From Nocardia cyriacigeorgica (GTDB lineage: Bacteria; Actinomycetota; Actinomycetes; Mycobacteriales; Mycobacteriaceae), in contig NZ_JAAGVC010000004.1 of NCBI RefSeq assembly GCF_010858045.1, forward strand, positions 62,001 to 126,000: a stretch of 64,000 bases of DNA. Direction: 5' to 3'. The stretch's first letter is position 1, and the number at the start of each line of letters is the position of its first letter. Shown in pieces: positions 16,625 through 24,484 of this stretch. The translations under genes were made by a program, and so were the position numbers. Under the pieces are notes generated by a model, which did no database searches, was not told the origin of the DNA, and saw nothing but the letters and a program-made list of their open reading frames with translations.

Positions 16625-17386
16625 ATGAGCGTCAGAGTCGAACACGCCGGCCCGGTCACCACGGTGATCCTGCACCGGCCGCAGGCACGTAATGCCGTCG
16701 ATGGGCCGACCGCGCGGGCGCTGGCGGAGGCCTTCCGGGCCTTCGATGCCGATCCCGACGCCGCGGTCGCGGTGCTGTGGGGCGATGGCGGCACGTTCTG
16801 CGCCGGCGCGGACCTCAAGGCGATGGGCGGGGAGAACTCCAACCAGGTCACCGAGGACGGCGACGGCCCCATGGGGCCCACCCGGATGCGCTTGTCCAAA
16901 CCGGTGATCGCCGCGGTCTCCGGCTATGCCGTGGCGGGCGGGCTCGAGCTCGCGCTGTGGTGCGATCTGCGGATCGCCGAGCAGGACAGCACCTTCGGCG
17001 TGTTCTGCCGCCGCTGGGGCGTTCCGCTGATCGACGGCGGCACCGTCCGGCTGCCGCGGATCGTCGGCACCGGCCGCGCCATGGACATGGTGCTCACCGG
17101 CCGCCCGGTCAGCGCACCGGAAGCCTTGGAGATGGGCCTGGTCAGCCGTGTCGTGCCCACCGGCGATGCCCGCAGGGCAGCCGAGGAGATCGCGGCACAA
17201 CTCGCGGCGCTACCGCAGACGTGTCTGCGCTCGGACCGGATGTCACTGCTGGAGCAGGACGGGCTCGACGAAGACGCCGCCCTGCGCAACGAATTCCGGC
17301 ACGGTATGCGCGCGCTGATGGACGGCGCCCTCGACGGTGCGGCCCGGTTCGCCGCTGGTGCCGGCCGCCACGGCGAATTCGGATGA
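16625..17386 (+). CDS. Enoyl-CoA hydratase/isomerase family protein (crotonase)
   Basis: 253-residue crotonase-fold enzyme acting on acyl-CoA thioesters. The N-terminal VTTVILHRPQARNAVDG, the oxyanion-hole loop FCAGADLKAMGG, and the second oxyanion strand AVSGYAVAGGLELALWCDLRIAE are all present. A usual hydratase glutamate is seen in the GGLELAL segment. FGVFCRRWGVPLIDGGTVRLPRIVG follows, a form common in crotonases of unassigned substrate. It diverges from the TetR-aidB pair across a shared operator and is followed after 4 nt by the condensation-like gene. Exact reaction unknown. Confidence 0.9.
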   Translation: MSVRVEHAGPVTTVILHRPQARNAVDGPTARALAEAFRAFDADPDAAVAVLWGDGGTFCAGADLKAMGGENSNQVTEDGDGPMGPTRMRLSKPVIAAVSGYAVAGGLELALWCDLRIAEQDSTFGVFCRRWGVPLIDGGTVRLPRIVGTGRAMDMVLTGRPVSAPEALEMGLVSRVVPTGDARRAAEEIAAQLAALPQTCLRSDRMSLLEQDGLDEDAALRNEFRHGMRALMDGALDGAARFAAGAGRHGEFG

Positions 17387-17390
17387 CGCG

Positions 17391-18758
17391 ATGACCGGGC
17401 GCGGGAGCGATCCGACCCGACTCACCGTTGTCGACGAGATCTTCCTGCGCACCCACCGTGGCCTCGGCACACCCATCGCCCTGCAAGGGTTGTGGCGCAC
17501 CGGCGACCGAGTCGAGCCCCGGTTGCTGCGGGACCTGCACGCGCGCCTGCGCCGTGGCCCGCTCGGCCGGCGGGTCGTCCGTGCGCGAGTGCCGGGAGCG
17601 CGCCGGTCCTGGCACGCGACCGTCCGGGCGCATCCACTGGACCTGCACGATGAGGTCGCAACCAGCGAGGTGCTCGGCTGGGCCGACACCCTCGGCGGCG
17701 ACCTGGACCCCGAGTACGCGCCGGGCTGGCGGCTGTCCTCGGCCCCCGTGCACGACGGCGGCACCGTCATCGCCTTGACCTGCTCCCACGTCCTGGCCGA
17801 CGCCCGAGGCCTGATCATCGCCGTCGACGCGGCCCTGACCGGGCAGACCTGCGAGCCGGCCACCGAACCGCACTCCGACTGGGCCGACGCATGGGCGCAG
17901 CTCGCGACGGTGCTCGGCGGCACCACCGCGGTACTGGGATCCGTGCTGAGGCGGTGGACCTCCCCGGCCGCTCACACGAGCGCGGCCGGTCGCGCTCCGG
18001 GGTCCGGCGCTGCTCGACCACCTGCCATCACCGGCCGCGATCACGCGCGCGCCGAGGGGATGCGGCAGTCGATCGGCACCGCGAACACCGCAGACGACCC
18101 ATGCGCCACCCCGCTGCCGGCCATCGGCGCCATCCTGTGCCTCGATGCCGAGCAATGGGACCGCATCGCCGCCACCTCCGGGGGCACCGCCAACAGCTTG
18201 TTCATCTGGTGTGTCGCGAACACGCTGTGGGCCGGTGGTTTTCCCGCATCGACGATCGACGCCGCGCTGCCCGTCGACACCAGGGACGAACCCCGGGTGG
18301 ACAACGATCTCGCCATGACCGCGATCACCGTCACCCGGGCCGACTCACCCGGCGTGATTCGCGCGAAGGCCCGCACGGCCTACGAGCACCGGATGACCAG
18401 CCCGGCCGGTCTACCCGAGGAAACTTTGCAGCTGGTCCCGGACCGCCTGGCCTACACCATGTCTCGTGGCGCAGGCGAACGCGACATCCTCTGCTCCAAT
18501 ATCGGCACCCTCCCCCCGAGCCTGCACAGCTTCGGCCCGCACGAGTGCACCGCCATCGCCGCCCGCGCCATCCACCCCGGCCTCACCTTCGCCCGACGCC
18601 CACGCACCCGTCTGTCGGGCTACCTGTCCCGCGACCGAGATACCTACACGCTGGCGTTGGTGAGTCTCGCCCCCGAACTCGTTCCGAATTCGGCGGCGCT
18701 GCACCGGCTTGCCGAGGAGACGGTGCGCAGCGTCGGTCTCTCGCCGCGCGGGTGGTAG
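17391..18758 (+). CDS. Condensation/WS-DGAT-like acyltransferase superfamily protein
   Basis: 455-residue protein, not assignable to a named family with certainty. The early DEIFLRTHRGLGTP resembles the substrate-positioning start of WS/DGAT and PapA-type acyltransferases. CSHVLADARG at about residue 127-136 matches HxxxDxxG, the catalytic motif of condensation-domain enzymes. The later VDTRDEPRVDNDLAMTAI and ILCSNIGTLPPSLHSFG align in position with the second half of such two-lobed folds. It begins 4 nt after the crotonase stop, so it is cotranscribed and may pass an acyl group from CoA to an acceptor. No signal peptide. Confidence 0.6.
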   Translation: MTGRGSDPTRLTVVDEIFLRTHRGLGTPIALQGLWRTGDRVEPRLLRDLHARLRRGPLGRRVVRARVPGARRSWHATVRAHPLDLHDEVATSEVLGWADTLGGDLDPEYAPGWRLSSAPVHDGGTVIALTCSHVLADARGLIIAVDAALTGQTCEPATEPHSDWADAWAQLATVLGGTTAVLGSVLRRWTSPAAHTSAAGRAPGSGAARPPAITGRDHARAEGMRQSIGTANTADDPCATPLPAIGAILCLDAEQWDRIAATSGGTANSLFIWCVANTLWAGGFPASTIDAALPVDTRDEPRVDNDLAMTAITVTRADSPGVIRAKARTAYEHRMTSPAGLPEETLQLVPDRLAYTMSRGAGERDILCSNIGTLPPSLHSFGPHECTAIAARAIHPGLTFARRPRTRLSGYLSRDRDTYTLALVSLAPELVPNSAALHRLAEETVRSVGLSPRGW

Positions 18759-18865
18759 CGAATACGCGGCAGCTGCCGCCGTGACGGCGCCCGGTGTCCG
18801 CGCGCTCGATTCGACGGAAAACCAGTCGCACAACCTCGACGCACCTTGCTAGCGTCTCCGCCGTG

Positions 18866-18892
18866 ATGTCCCCGGAGGCCTCCAGACGATAG
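18866..18892 (+). CDS. Candidate leader peptide (MSPEASRR)
   Basis: ATG TCC CCG GAG GCC TCC AGA CGA TAG: eight residues, ninth codon stop, optionally preceded by an in-frame GTG at 18863. The putative -10 box TAGCGT ends 7 nt before that GTG, so the mRNA could begin with this frame. The first hairpin starts at its stop codon. Chloramphenicol-inducible genes such as cat-86 and cmlA are controlled through short leader peptides of this size. Confidence 0.35.
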   Translation: MSPEASRR

Positions 18893-18917
18893 CCATCTGG
18901 CCGATCTGCCAGGTGGC
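18892..18917 (+). other. Leader hairpin 1
   Basis: GCCATCTGGC and GCCAGGTGGC (18892-18901, 18908-18917) pair over ten positions with one T/G wobble, loop CGATCT. It starts at the stop codon of the leader frame. Confidence 0.5.
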
Positions 18918-18935
18918 GTTGTGGTGTAGCGATAC

Positions 18936-18960
18936 GCGGTGACGATTCGATCGTCACCGC
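18936..18960 (+). other. Leader hairpin 2
   Basis: Perfect 11-bp stem GCGGTGACGAT / ATCGTCACCGC with a 3-nt loop (TCG). No T-tract follows, so it is more likely an antiterminator or translation-control structure than a simple terminator. Confidence 0.55.
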
Positions 18961-19116
18961 CGGCGCATGCGCCCACGATGCCGCGTCGTGCCGCATTCGC
19001 GGCCCAGATCTGGCCGGGCTCGAGGTACCGCGCATCGTGCGCGCATTCCGCTCTCGTCGTCGAGCCATCCCCGGCCGACGGCGGATTCGTCTCATCACAC
19101 CTCTCGGAGTCCTATC

Positions 19117-20325
19117 GTGCCAATGGTGGTATTCGTCCTGGCCGCAGCAGTATTCGCCCAGGGCACTTCGGAATTCATGCTGTCGGGCCTGCTGGAACCC
19201 ATGGCCGCCGATCTCGGCGTGCCGATCGGCTCGGCCGGCCTGCTGACCTCGATGTTCGCGGTCGGGATGATCATCGGTGCGCCGGTGATGGCGGTAACCG
19301 CGAGCCGCTGGCCCGTGCGGCATTCGCTCACCGGGTTCCTGGCCTTGTTCGTCGCCGCTCACATCGTCGGCGCCCTCACCTCGACGTTCGGTCTGCTGCT
19401 AGCGACGCGAGTGGTGGCGGCGGTCGCCAATGCCGGATTCCTGGCTGTCGCACTGGCCGCTCTGCCTGCGCTGGTGGGTGCGGAGCGGGTCGGCAGGGCG
19501 ACCTCGATCATCCTGTCCGGCGTCACCGTGGCTTGTATCGCGGGCGTTCCGGCGGGCGCGGCGCTCGGACACGTGCTCGGCTGGCAGTCGGCCTTCTGGG
19601 CGGTGGTGCTGGTCGGTGTGCCCGCGCTCGCCGCGACGTGGCTGCTGGTGCCCGCTCGGGATCATCGCGCCCACCCGCCCGCCGAGCACCTGTCATTGCG
19701 CAGTGAGCTGTGGGTCGCGGGGAGGCCACGAGTGTGGGTCGTCATGGTGGTGGGTGCCCTGGTGAACGCGGCGATCTTCGCAGGCTTCACCTACCTCGCC
19801 GTCGTCGCCACGGAGGTCGGCGGCGCCGGCGAGGCCTGGGTGCCGGTGGTGCTGGCCTTGTTCGGCGTCGGATCGTTCGCCGGGGTGAGTGGTGCGGCCC
19901 GATGCACCGACCGGCAGGCCGCGCTCGTGGTCGCGGCGGGCGTCGTCGTTCTTCCGCTCGTCTGGGCCGTCACGGCACTGGCCGCGGCGCTGCTGCCCGT
20001 CCTGTTGCTGATGGTGGTAGTCGGCGGCGCCGTGTCATTCGCGGTCGGATCCATTCTGATCGGTCGTATCGTCAGCGCCGCGGCGCCGACCGCACCCAGG
20101 CTCAGCGGGGCTTTCGCCACCACCGCATTCAATGCTGGGGCCGCCGCTGGGCCCGCGGTCGCCGGCGTCGCCATCGGTATCCATGGTTCGGTCTCGGCGG
20201 CATTGTGGGTGAGTGCTGCGCTGGCCGCCGCGGCAACGGCCATCACCGCGGCCGGGCGCGGGCTGATGACACCACCCGTGTCTCCTGCGGAGGAACCCGC
20301 GCCCGAGCGCACGCCGACAAATTGA
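19117..20325 (+). CDS. Cmx/CmlR-type MFS chloramphenicol exporter
   Basis: 402-residue major-facilitator drug:H+ antiporter with twelve predicted membrane helices. The start FVLAAAVFAQGTSEFMLSGL carries the TSEFM signature of the Cmx/CmlR/AraJ-like exporters. GRATSIILSGVTVACIAGVPAG is the motif C-type glycine-rich segment of helix 5. The GTG at 19117 has CGGAG 7 nt upstream; an ATG two codons later is the alternative. The C-terminus is a short proline/glutamate tail. Probably exports chloramphenicol or a related phenicol. Expression may be induced through the leader described at 18759-19116. Substrate not proven. Confidence 0.82.
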   Translation: MPMVVFVLAAAVFAQGTSEFMLSGLLEPMAADLGVPIGSAGLLTSMFAVGMIIGAPVMAVTASRWPVRHSLTGFLALFVAAHIVGALTSTFGLLLATRVVAAVANAGFLAVALAALPALVGAERVGRATSIILSGVTVACIAGVPAGAALGHVLGWQSAFWAVVLVGVPALAATWLLVPARDHRAHPPAEHLSLRSELWVAGRPRVWVVMVVGALVNAAIFAGFTYLAVVATEVGGAGEAWVPVVLALFGVGSFAGVSGAARCTDRQAALVVAAGVVVLPLVWAVTALAAALLPVLLLMVVVGGAVSFAVGSILIGRIVSAAAPTAPRLSGAFATTAFNAGAAAGPAVAGVAIGIHGSVSAALWVSAALAAAATAITAAGRGLMTPPVSPAEEPAPERTPTN

Positions 20326-20460
20326 GCGTGGTGTACCGGCGTCCGAGCTCGCCCGGGTCCTGGACCGAACGGTGTCCCCAGCGGCACCGGCTGTCGCCCG
20401 GGTCTACGTTCCGATGCGACGCAGCCGGCTCATCGGGACAACGCCCGTGCCGGGACCCCG

Positions 20461-22113
20461 TCAGCGATGGTCTCGATACCAGCGGATCAGCTCGTCGGTG
20501 GACGAATCTCCCTGCGACTGTGGTGGTTCGGACGAGGTGAGCAGCGGAGCCAGTGCCAGGGCCTGCTGTTTGCCGAGCTCCACACCCCACTGGTCGAAGC
20601 TGTCGATGCCCCAGATGGTGCCTTCGACGAACACCTGGTGCTCGTAGAGCGCGATCAGCTGACCCAGCACCGACGGCGTGAGCTGCGGCGCGAGGATGGT
20701 GGTGCTCGGCCGGTTGCCGGGCATCACCTTGTGCGGCACCAGCTTCGGATCGGTGCCGTCGGCGGCGACCTCTTCGGCGGTCTTGCCGAAGGCCAGGACC
20801 TTGGTCTGGGCGAACAGATTGCTCATCAGGATGTCGTGCATGCTGCCGGTGCCGTCGCGGGTCGGCAGATCGTCGGTGGGGCGGGCGAATCCGATGAAGT
20901 CGGCGGGGATGAGCCGGGTGCCCTGGTGCAGCAGCTGATAGAAGGCGTGCTGACCGTTGGTGCCCGGTTCACCCCAGAAGATCTCGCCGGTCGAGGTGGT
21001 GACCGGGGTGCCATCGGCGCGCACCGACTTGCCATTGGATTCCATCGTCAGCTGCTGCAGATAGGCGGGAAAGCGCGCGAGATCATTCGAATACGGCAGC
21101 ACCGCACGCGATTCCGCGCCGAAGAAGTTCGCGTACCAGACCCCGAGCAGGCCGAGCAGCACCGGCGCGTTGTGCTCCAGCGGCGCGGAGGCGAAATGCT
21201 GGTCGATGCTGTGCATGCCGTCGAGGAACTCGGCGAAGCGCTGCTTGCCGATGGTGATCATCACCGACAGCCCGATCGCCGAATCCACCGAATAGCGTCC
21301 ACCGACCCAGTCCCAGAAACCGAACATGTTGGCGGTGTCGATCCCGAACTCGGCCACCCGCTCGGCATTGGTGGACACCGCGACGAAATGCTTGGCCACC
21401 GCGTCCTCGCCCAGCGCGTCGACCAGCCAGCGTCGAGCCGCGGTGGCATTGGTGAGCGTCTCCAGCGTGGAGAACGTCTTCGACGCGACGACGAACAGCG
21501 TGCTGGCCGGATCGAGGCCGTCCAGCGTCGAGACCAGGTCGGTGGGGTCGACGTTGGAGACGAAACGGGCGCCGATGGTCGTCTCGGGCGTCTCGCCCAC
21601 GGCGTAATGGCGCAGCGCTTGATGCACCATGACCGGTCCGAGATCCGAGCCACCGATGCCGATGTTCACCACGGTCGCGATGCGCTCGCCGGTGGCCCCG
21701 CGCCACTGCCCGGACCGCACCTGATCGGCGAACGCGCCCATCCGGGTGAGCACCTCGTGTACCTCGGCGCCCGCGTCGGCGCCATCGAGGATCAGCGATC
21801 GGCCCGCGGGCAGACGCAGCGCGATATGGCCGACGGCGCGGTCCTCGGAGGTATTGATGTGCTCGCCGCGGTACATCCGGTCGCGGCGCTCTTCCACGCC
21901 CGCCTCGCGCGCCAATTCGACCAGCAGTTGCAGGGTTTCCCGGGTGATCCGGTGCTTGCTGTAGTCGATGTGCAGATCGCCCGCGGTCACCGTCAGCTCA
22001 CGTCCGCGGGCGGGATCCTCGGCGAAGAATTCACGTAGCGTCCGGCCGGAAACAGCGCTGTGGTGGTCGTGCAGTTTCTGCCAGGCCGCCGATGCGGTGA
22101 TGTCGCTGCTCAC
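20461..22113 (-). CDS. pgi: Glucose-6-phosphate isomerase
   Basis: 550-residue cytosolic enzyme that interconverts glucose-6-phosphate and fructose-6-phosphate. It shows the N-terminal [15 protein letters not shown], the family signature [14 protein letters not shown] with its active-site arginine, and the catalytic-base region ESNGKSV. The C-terminal part contains [19 protein letters not shown] with the conserved lysine. The frame stays open to 23088, but the GTG at 22113 gives family length, and TACGCT (22122-22127, minus strand) is a -10 box 8 nt before it, so the mRNA is likely leaderless. Divergent from the aldehyde dehydrogenase, as a single gene. Confidence 0.96.
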   Translation of the reverse strand: MSSDITASAAWQKLHDHHSAVSGRTLREFFAEDPARGRELTVTAGDLHIDYSKHRITRETLQLLVELAREAGVEERRDRMYRGEHINTSEDRAVGHIALRLPAGRSLILDGADAGAEVHEVLTRMGAFADQVRSGQWRGATGERIATVVNIGIGGSDLGPVMVHQALRHYAVGETPETTIGARFVSNVDPTDLVSTLDGLDPASTLFVVASKTFSTLETLTNATAARRWLVDALGEDAVAKHFVAVSTNAERVAEFGIDTANMFGFWDWVGGRYSVDSAIGLSVMITIGKQRFAEFLDGMHSIDQHFASAPLEHNAPVLLGLLGVWYANFFGAESRAVLPYSNDLARFPAYLQQLTMESNGKSVRADGTPVTTSTGEIFWGEPGTNGQHAFYQLLHQGTRLIPADFIGFARPTDDLPTRDGTGSMHDILMSNLFAQTKVLAFGKTAEEVAADGTDPKLVPHKVMPGNRPSTTILAPQLTPSVLGQLIALYEHQVFVEGTIWGIDSFDQWGVELGKQQALALAPLLTSSEPPQSQGDSSTDELIRWYRDHR

Positions 22114-22194
22114 GTCCGCCGAGCGTAGTAGCCGCCCCGTTCGCGTGCACGCGAACGGCACCGAACGCCGACGGCGCGGGCCTAACCTTGGCTC

Positions 22195-23649
22195 ATGGCC
22201 TCCGAACGCGAAGTACTCGAATCCGTACCCACCCAGCTGTGGATCGGCACAGGAGCCGACGCCACCGGCGGCGCGACCTTCCCGGTCTACAACCCGGCCG
22301 ACGGGCAGGTGCTGACCCACGTCGCCGACGCCACCCCCGAGGACGCGATGCGCGCGCTCGACGCCGCTGTCGCGGCGCAGGCCGAATGGGCGGCCACCCC
22401 CGCCCGTGAACGCGGCGAGATCCTGCGCACCGTCTTCGAACAACTCACCGCGCGGGCCGAGGAGTTCGCGCTGCTGATGTCCCTGGAAATGGGTAAGGCG
22501 CTGCCCGAAAGCCGCAACGAGGTGCGCTACGGCGCCGAATTCTTCCGCTGGTTCAGCGAGGAAGCGGTGCGGGTGCACGGCCGCTACCTGCACGCACCGT
22601 CGGGCACCGGCCGGATCATGGTGCACAAGCAGCCCGTCGGGCCGTGCCTGGCGATCACGCCGTGGAATTTCCCGCTGGCCATGGGCACCCGCAAGATCGG
22701 GCCCGCGCTCGCCGCGGGCTGCACCATGATCGTCAAACCGGCGTCGGAGACGCCGCTGACGATGCTGCTGCTGGCCAAACTGTGCAGCGAGGCCGGCCTG
22801 CCCGACGGTGTGCTCTCGGTGATCACCACCAAGCGGTCCGGTGCCGTCACCGGCCCGCTGCTCCAGGATCCGCGGCTGCGCAAGCTCACCTTCACCGGCT
22901 CCACCGAGGTCGGCCGCAAGCTGGTCGAGCAGTCCGCGCACGGCCTGCTGCGCACCTCGATGGAACTGGGTGGCAACGCACCGTTCGTGGTGTTCGACGA
23001 CGCCGACGTCGACGCCGCCGTACAGGGCGCGATGCTGGCAAAGCTGCGCAATGGCGGCGAGGCGTGCACCGCGGCCAACCGCTTCCACGTTCAGCGCGGC
23101 GTGGCCGCGGAGTTCACCGCCAAGCTGATCGAGGCGATGACCGAGTCGGTGGTGCTCGGCCGCGGCACCGATCCGGACACCACCCTCGGCCCGTTGATCA
23201 ACCAGGACCAGCGCGATACCGTGCGCGAACTCGTCGACGACGCGGTGCGGGCCGGCGCGACCGTGCGGCTCGGCGGTAAGGAACCGGACGGGCCCGGCTG
23301 GTTCTATCCGGCCACCGTCCTGACCGATATCCCCGCCGAGGCCAGGATCCTGCGCGAAGAGGTGTTCGGCCCGGTCGCGCCGATCGTCACCTTCGATACC
23401 GAGGACGAAGGTCTTGCCGCGGCAAACGACACCGAGTTCGGCCTGGTCAGCTACGTGTACACGCGAGATATGGACCGGGCGTTGCGGGTGGCCGAGGGCC
23501 TGGAGAGCGGCATGGTCGGGATCAACCGGGGCGTGATCTCGGATCCCGCGGCGCCCTTCGGCGGCGTGAAGGCGTCCGGCTTCGGGCGCGAGGGCGGCAC
23601 CGAGGGCATCGAGGAGTATCTGTCCACCAAATACATCGCGCTCACCTAG
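22195..23649 (+). CDS. NAD(P)-dependent succinate-semialdehyde dehydrogenase family
   Basis: 484-residue aldehyde dehydrogenase. [21 protein letters not shown] binds the cofactor, and [11 protein letters not shown] is the NAD(P) motif. The base glutamate is in MELGGNAPF and the nucleophilic cysteine in [23 protein letters not shown] and the C-terminal [14 protein letters not shown] are typical of GabD-type succinate-semialdehyde dehydrogenases. TAACCT at 22183-22188 is a -10 box 6 nt before the ATG, indicating a leaderless mRNA. It is followed by a strong hairpin terminator. GABA or TCA-bypass role is the family expectation; no gab genes lie nearby. Confidence 0.9.
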   Translation: MASEREVLESVPTQLWIGTGADATGGATFPVYNPADGQVLTHVADATPEDAMRALDAAVAAQAEWAATPARERGEILRTVFEQLTARAEEFALLMSLEMGKALPESRNEVRYGAEFFRWFSEEAVRVHGRYLHAPSGTGRIMVHKQPVGPCLAITPWNFPLAMGTRKIGPALAAGCTMIVKPASETPLTMLLLAKLCSEAGLPDGVLSVITTKRSGAVTGPLLQDPRLRKLTFTGSTEVGRKLVEQSAHGLLRTSMELGGNAPFVVFDDADVDAAVQGAMLAKLRNGGEACTAANRFHVQRGVAAEFTAKLIEAMTESVVLGRGTDPDTTLGPLINQDQRDTVRELVDDAVRAGATVRLGGKEPDGPGWFYPATVLTDIPAEARILREEVFGPVAPIVTFDTEDEGLAAANDTEFGLVSYVYTRDMDRALRVAEGLESGMVGINRGVISDPAAPFGGVKASGFGREGGTEGIEEYLSTKYIALT

Positions 23650-23675
23650 CGCGAACGACGGCAGAGACGAGACGA

Positions 23676-23704
23676 CCGCCCCGGGGTGTGAACACCCGGG
23701 GCGG
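23676..23704. terminator. Strong hairpin between ALDH and chorismate mutase
   Basis: CCGCCCCGGGGTGT / ACACCCGGGGCGG with a 2-nt loop and one bulged G, between convergent genes. Works in either direction; no T-tract. Confidence 0.7.
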
Positions 23705-23793
23705 CCATGGGGGAGGCGACGATCTCGCGACCGTCGCGAAGTGTGGGACGCCCGCCTACCCGGCGCGTGCGCGCCGGTGCTCGGGGCGAGGGC

Positions 23794-24090
23794 TCAGTGG
23801 CCGAGGCGACCGCGGCCGAGCCGCAGCAACAGCATCGCGAGGGTGTGGCCTTCCTGGCCCAGTTCGCTGAAGCGCTCCAGCACCTTCATCTCACGGCTGT
23901 GCACAAGGCGGGGCCCGCCGGACGCCATTCGGGTTCGGCCGATGATCCGCGAGATCTCGGTCCTGCGTTTGATCGCGGCGAGGATCTCGGCATCGAGCCG
24001 GTCGATCTCCTTGCGGAGTTTCTCGATCTCGGCCTCGGTATGAGGCAGAGCCGATTCGGACCCGGTCGTCGTGGCAGGGGTGCTCATCAT
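23794..24090 (-). CDS. Chorismate mutase, AroQ type
   Basis: 98-residue intracellular chorismate mutase that converts chorismate to prephenate for Phe and Tyr. After a short flexible tail, EIEKLRKEIDRLDAEILAAIKRRTEISRIIGRTRM contains the catalytic Arg and Lys of helix 1. The C-terminus GQEGHTLAMLLLRLGRGRLGH ends like the M. tuberculosis Rv0948c protein, whose tail is needed for activation by DAHP synthase. The locus matches too, beside UvrD1. GAGGAG lies 4 nt before the first of two adjacent ATG codons. A candidate promoter at 24314-24342 implies a 5' leader of about 215 nt. Confidence 0.92.
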   Translation of the reverse strand: MMSTPATTTGSESALPHTEAEIEKLRKEIDRLDAEILAAIKRRTEISRIIGRTRMASGGPRLVHSREMKVLERFSELGQEGHTLAMLLLRLGRGRLGH

Positions 24091-24484
24091 TCATCTCCTC
24101 GTGTCAGAACGTGGATCGGTCGACGCGGGCAGCTCGTTACCGATCGGTTCTTTCACCGTGAAACAGACCTGGTGGGCCTTGCATTGTCCCCCCAGCATTG
24201 TCTCCCCAGTGGGGGCGCTCAGGTGCAAAGTCCGCGATACCCATATGCGGGGGACATCCGTTGCGGACGTCTCGCGGGAGCCCTGACCATGTGGCCAGTC
24301 TGCCACGGGTCGAAAGGTATGCAAAACGGTTACGTTTGTGAATCTGCTGAGAACGCGTTCACAGCTTTCCGGCCGCGACGACCTGGGCCGGTTCACCGGT
24401 CGTTGACACGATGCTCACTCCGAGGTCGCCGGGCGGGCCCAGGAGTTCAACTCTGTCGGTGTGCGCCGGTAGCGTGGACAGACG
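24091..24484. other. 394-bp divergent region, chorismate mutase / uvrD1
   Basis: The chorismate mutase leader contains a perfect palindrome TTTCACCGTGAAA (24151-24163), a direct repeat GCATTGTCCCC / GCATTGTCTCCCC (24181-24207), and an in-frame 35-codon open frame that stops immediately before the chorismate mutase start. On the plus side a -35-like TTCAAC (24446-24451), 18-bp spacer and TAGCGT (24470-24475) precede the uvrD1 ATG by 9 nt. Base composition is less GC-rich than the genes. No certain gene. Confidence 0.4.
24314..24342 (-). promoter_or_regulatory. Candidate promoter of chorismate mutase
   Basis: Minus strand TTCACA (24337-24342), 17-bp spacer, TACCTT (24314-24319): five of six -35 bases and a TAnnnT -10. 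Predicted start of transcription near 24307. Confidence 0.45.

Larger units (their letters stand above)
18759..19116 (+). promoter_or_regulatory. Long structured leader of the MFS exporter
   Basis: 358 bp without a normal gene. It holds a candidate promoter (weak -35 TCGCAC, 18-bp spacer, -10 TAGCGT ending 7 nt before a GTG), a 9-codon open frame at 18866-18892, and two hairpins at 18892-18917 and 18936-18960. A further pairing of GGCTCGA near 19018 with TCGAGCC near 19060 is possible. This layout fits drug-induced attenuation of the exporter; inferred from structure only. Confidence 0.5.

Noticed and set aside
20461..23088. 875-residue version of Pgi
   Set aside because: The extra 325 residues are antisense to the aldehyde dehydrogenase; the GTG at 22113 has a -10 box just before it and gives normal Pgi length.
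24337..24416. TGTGAA-N15-TTCACA inverted repeat as a CRP site upstream of uvrD1
   Set aside because: Spacer is far longer than the six bases needed; part of it is better explained as a -35 hexamer of chorismate mutase.
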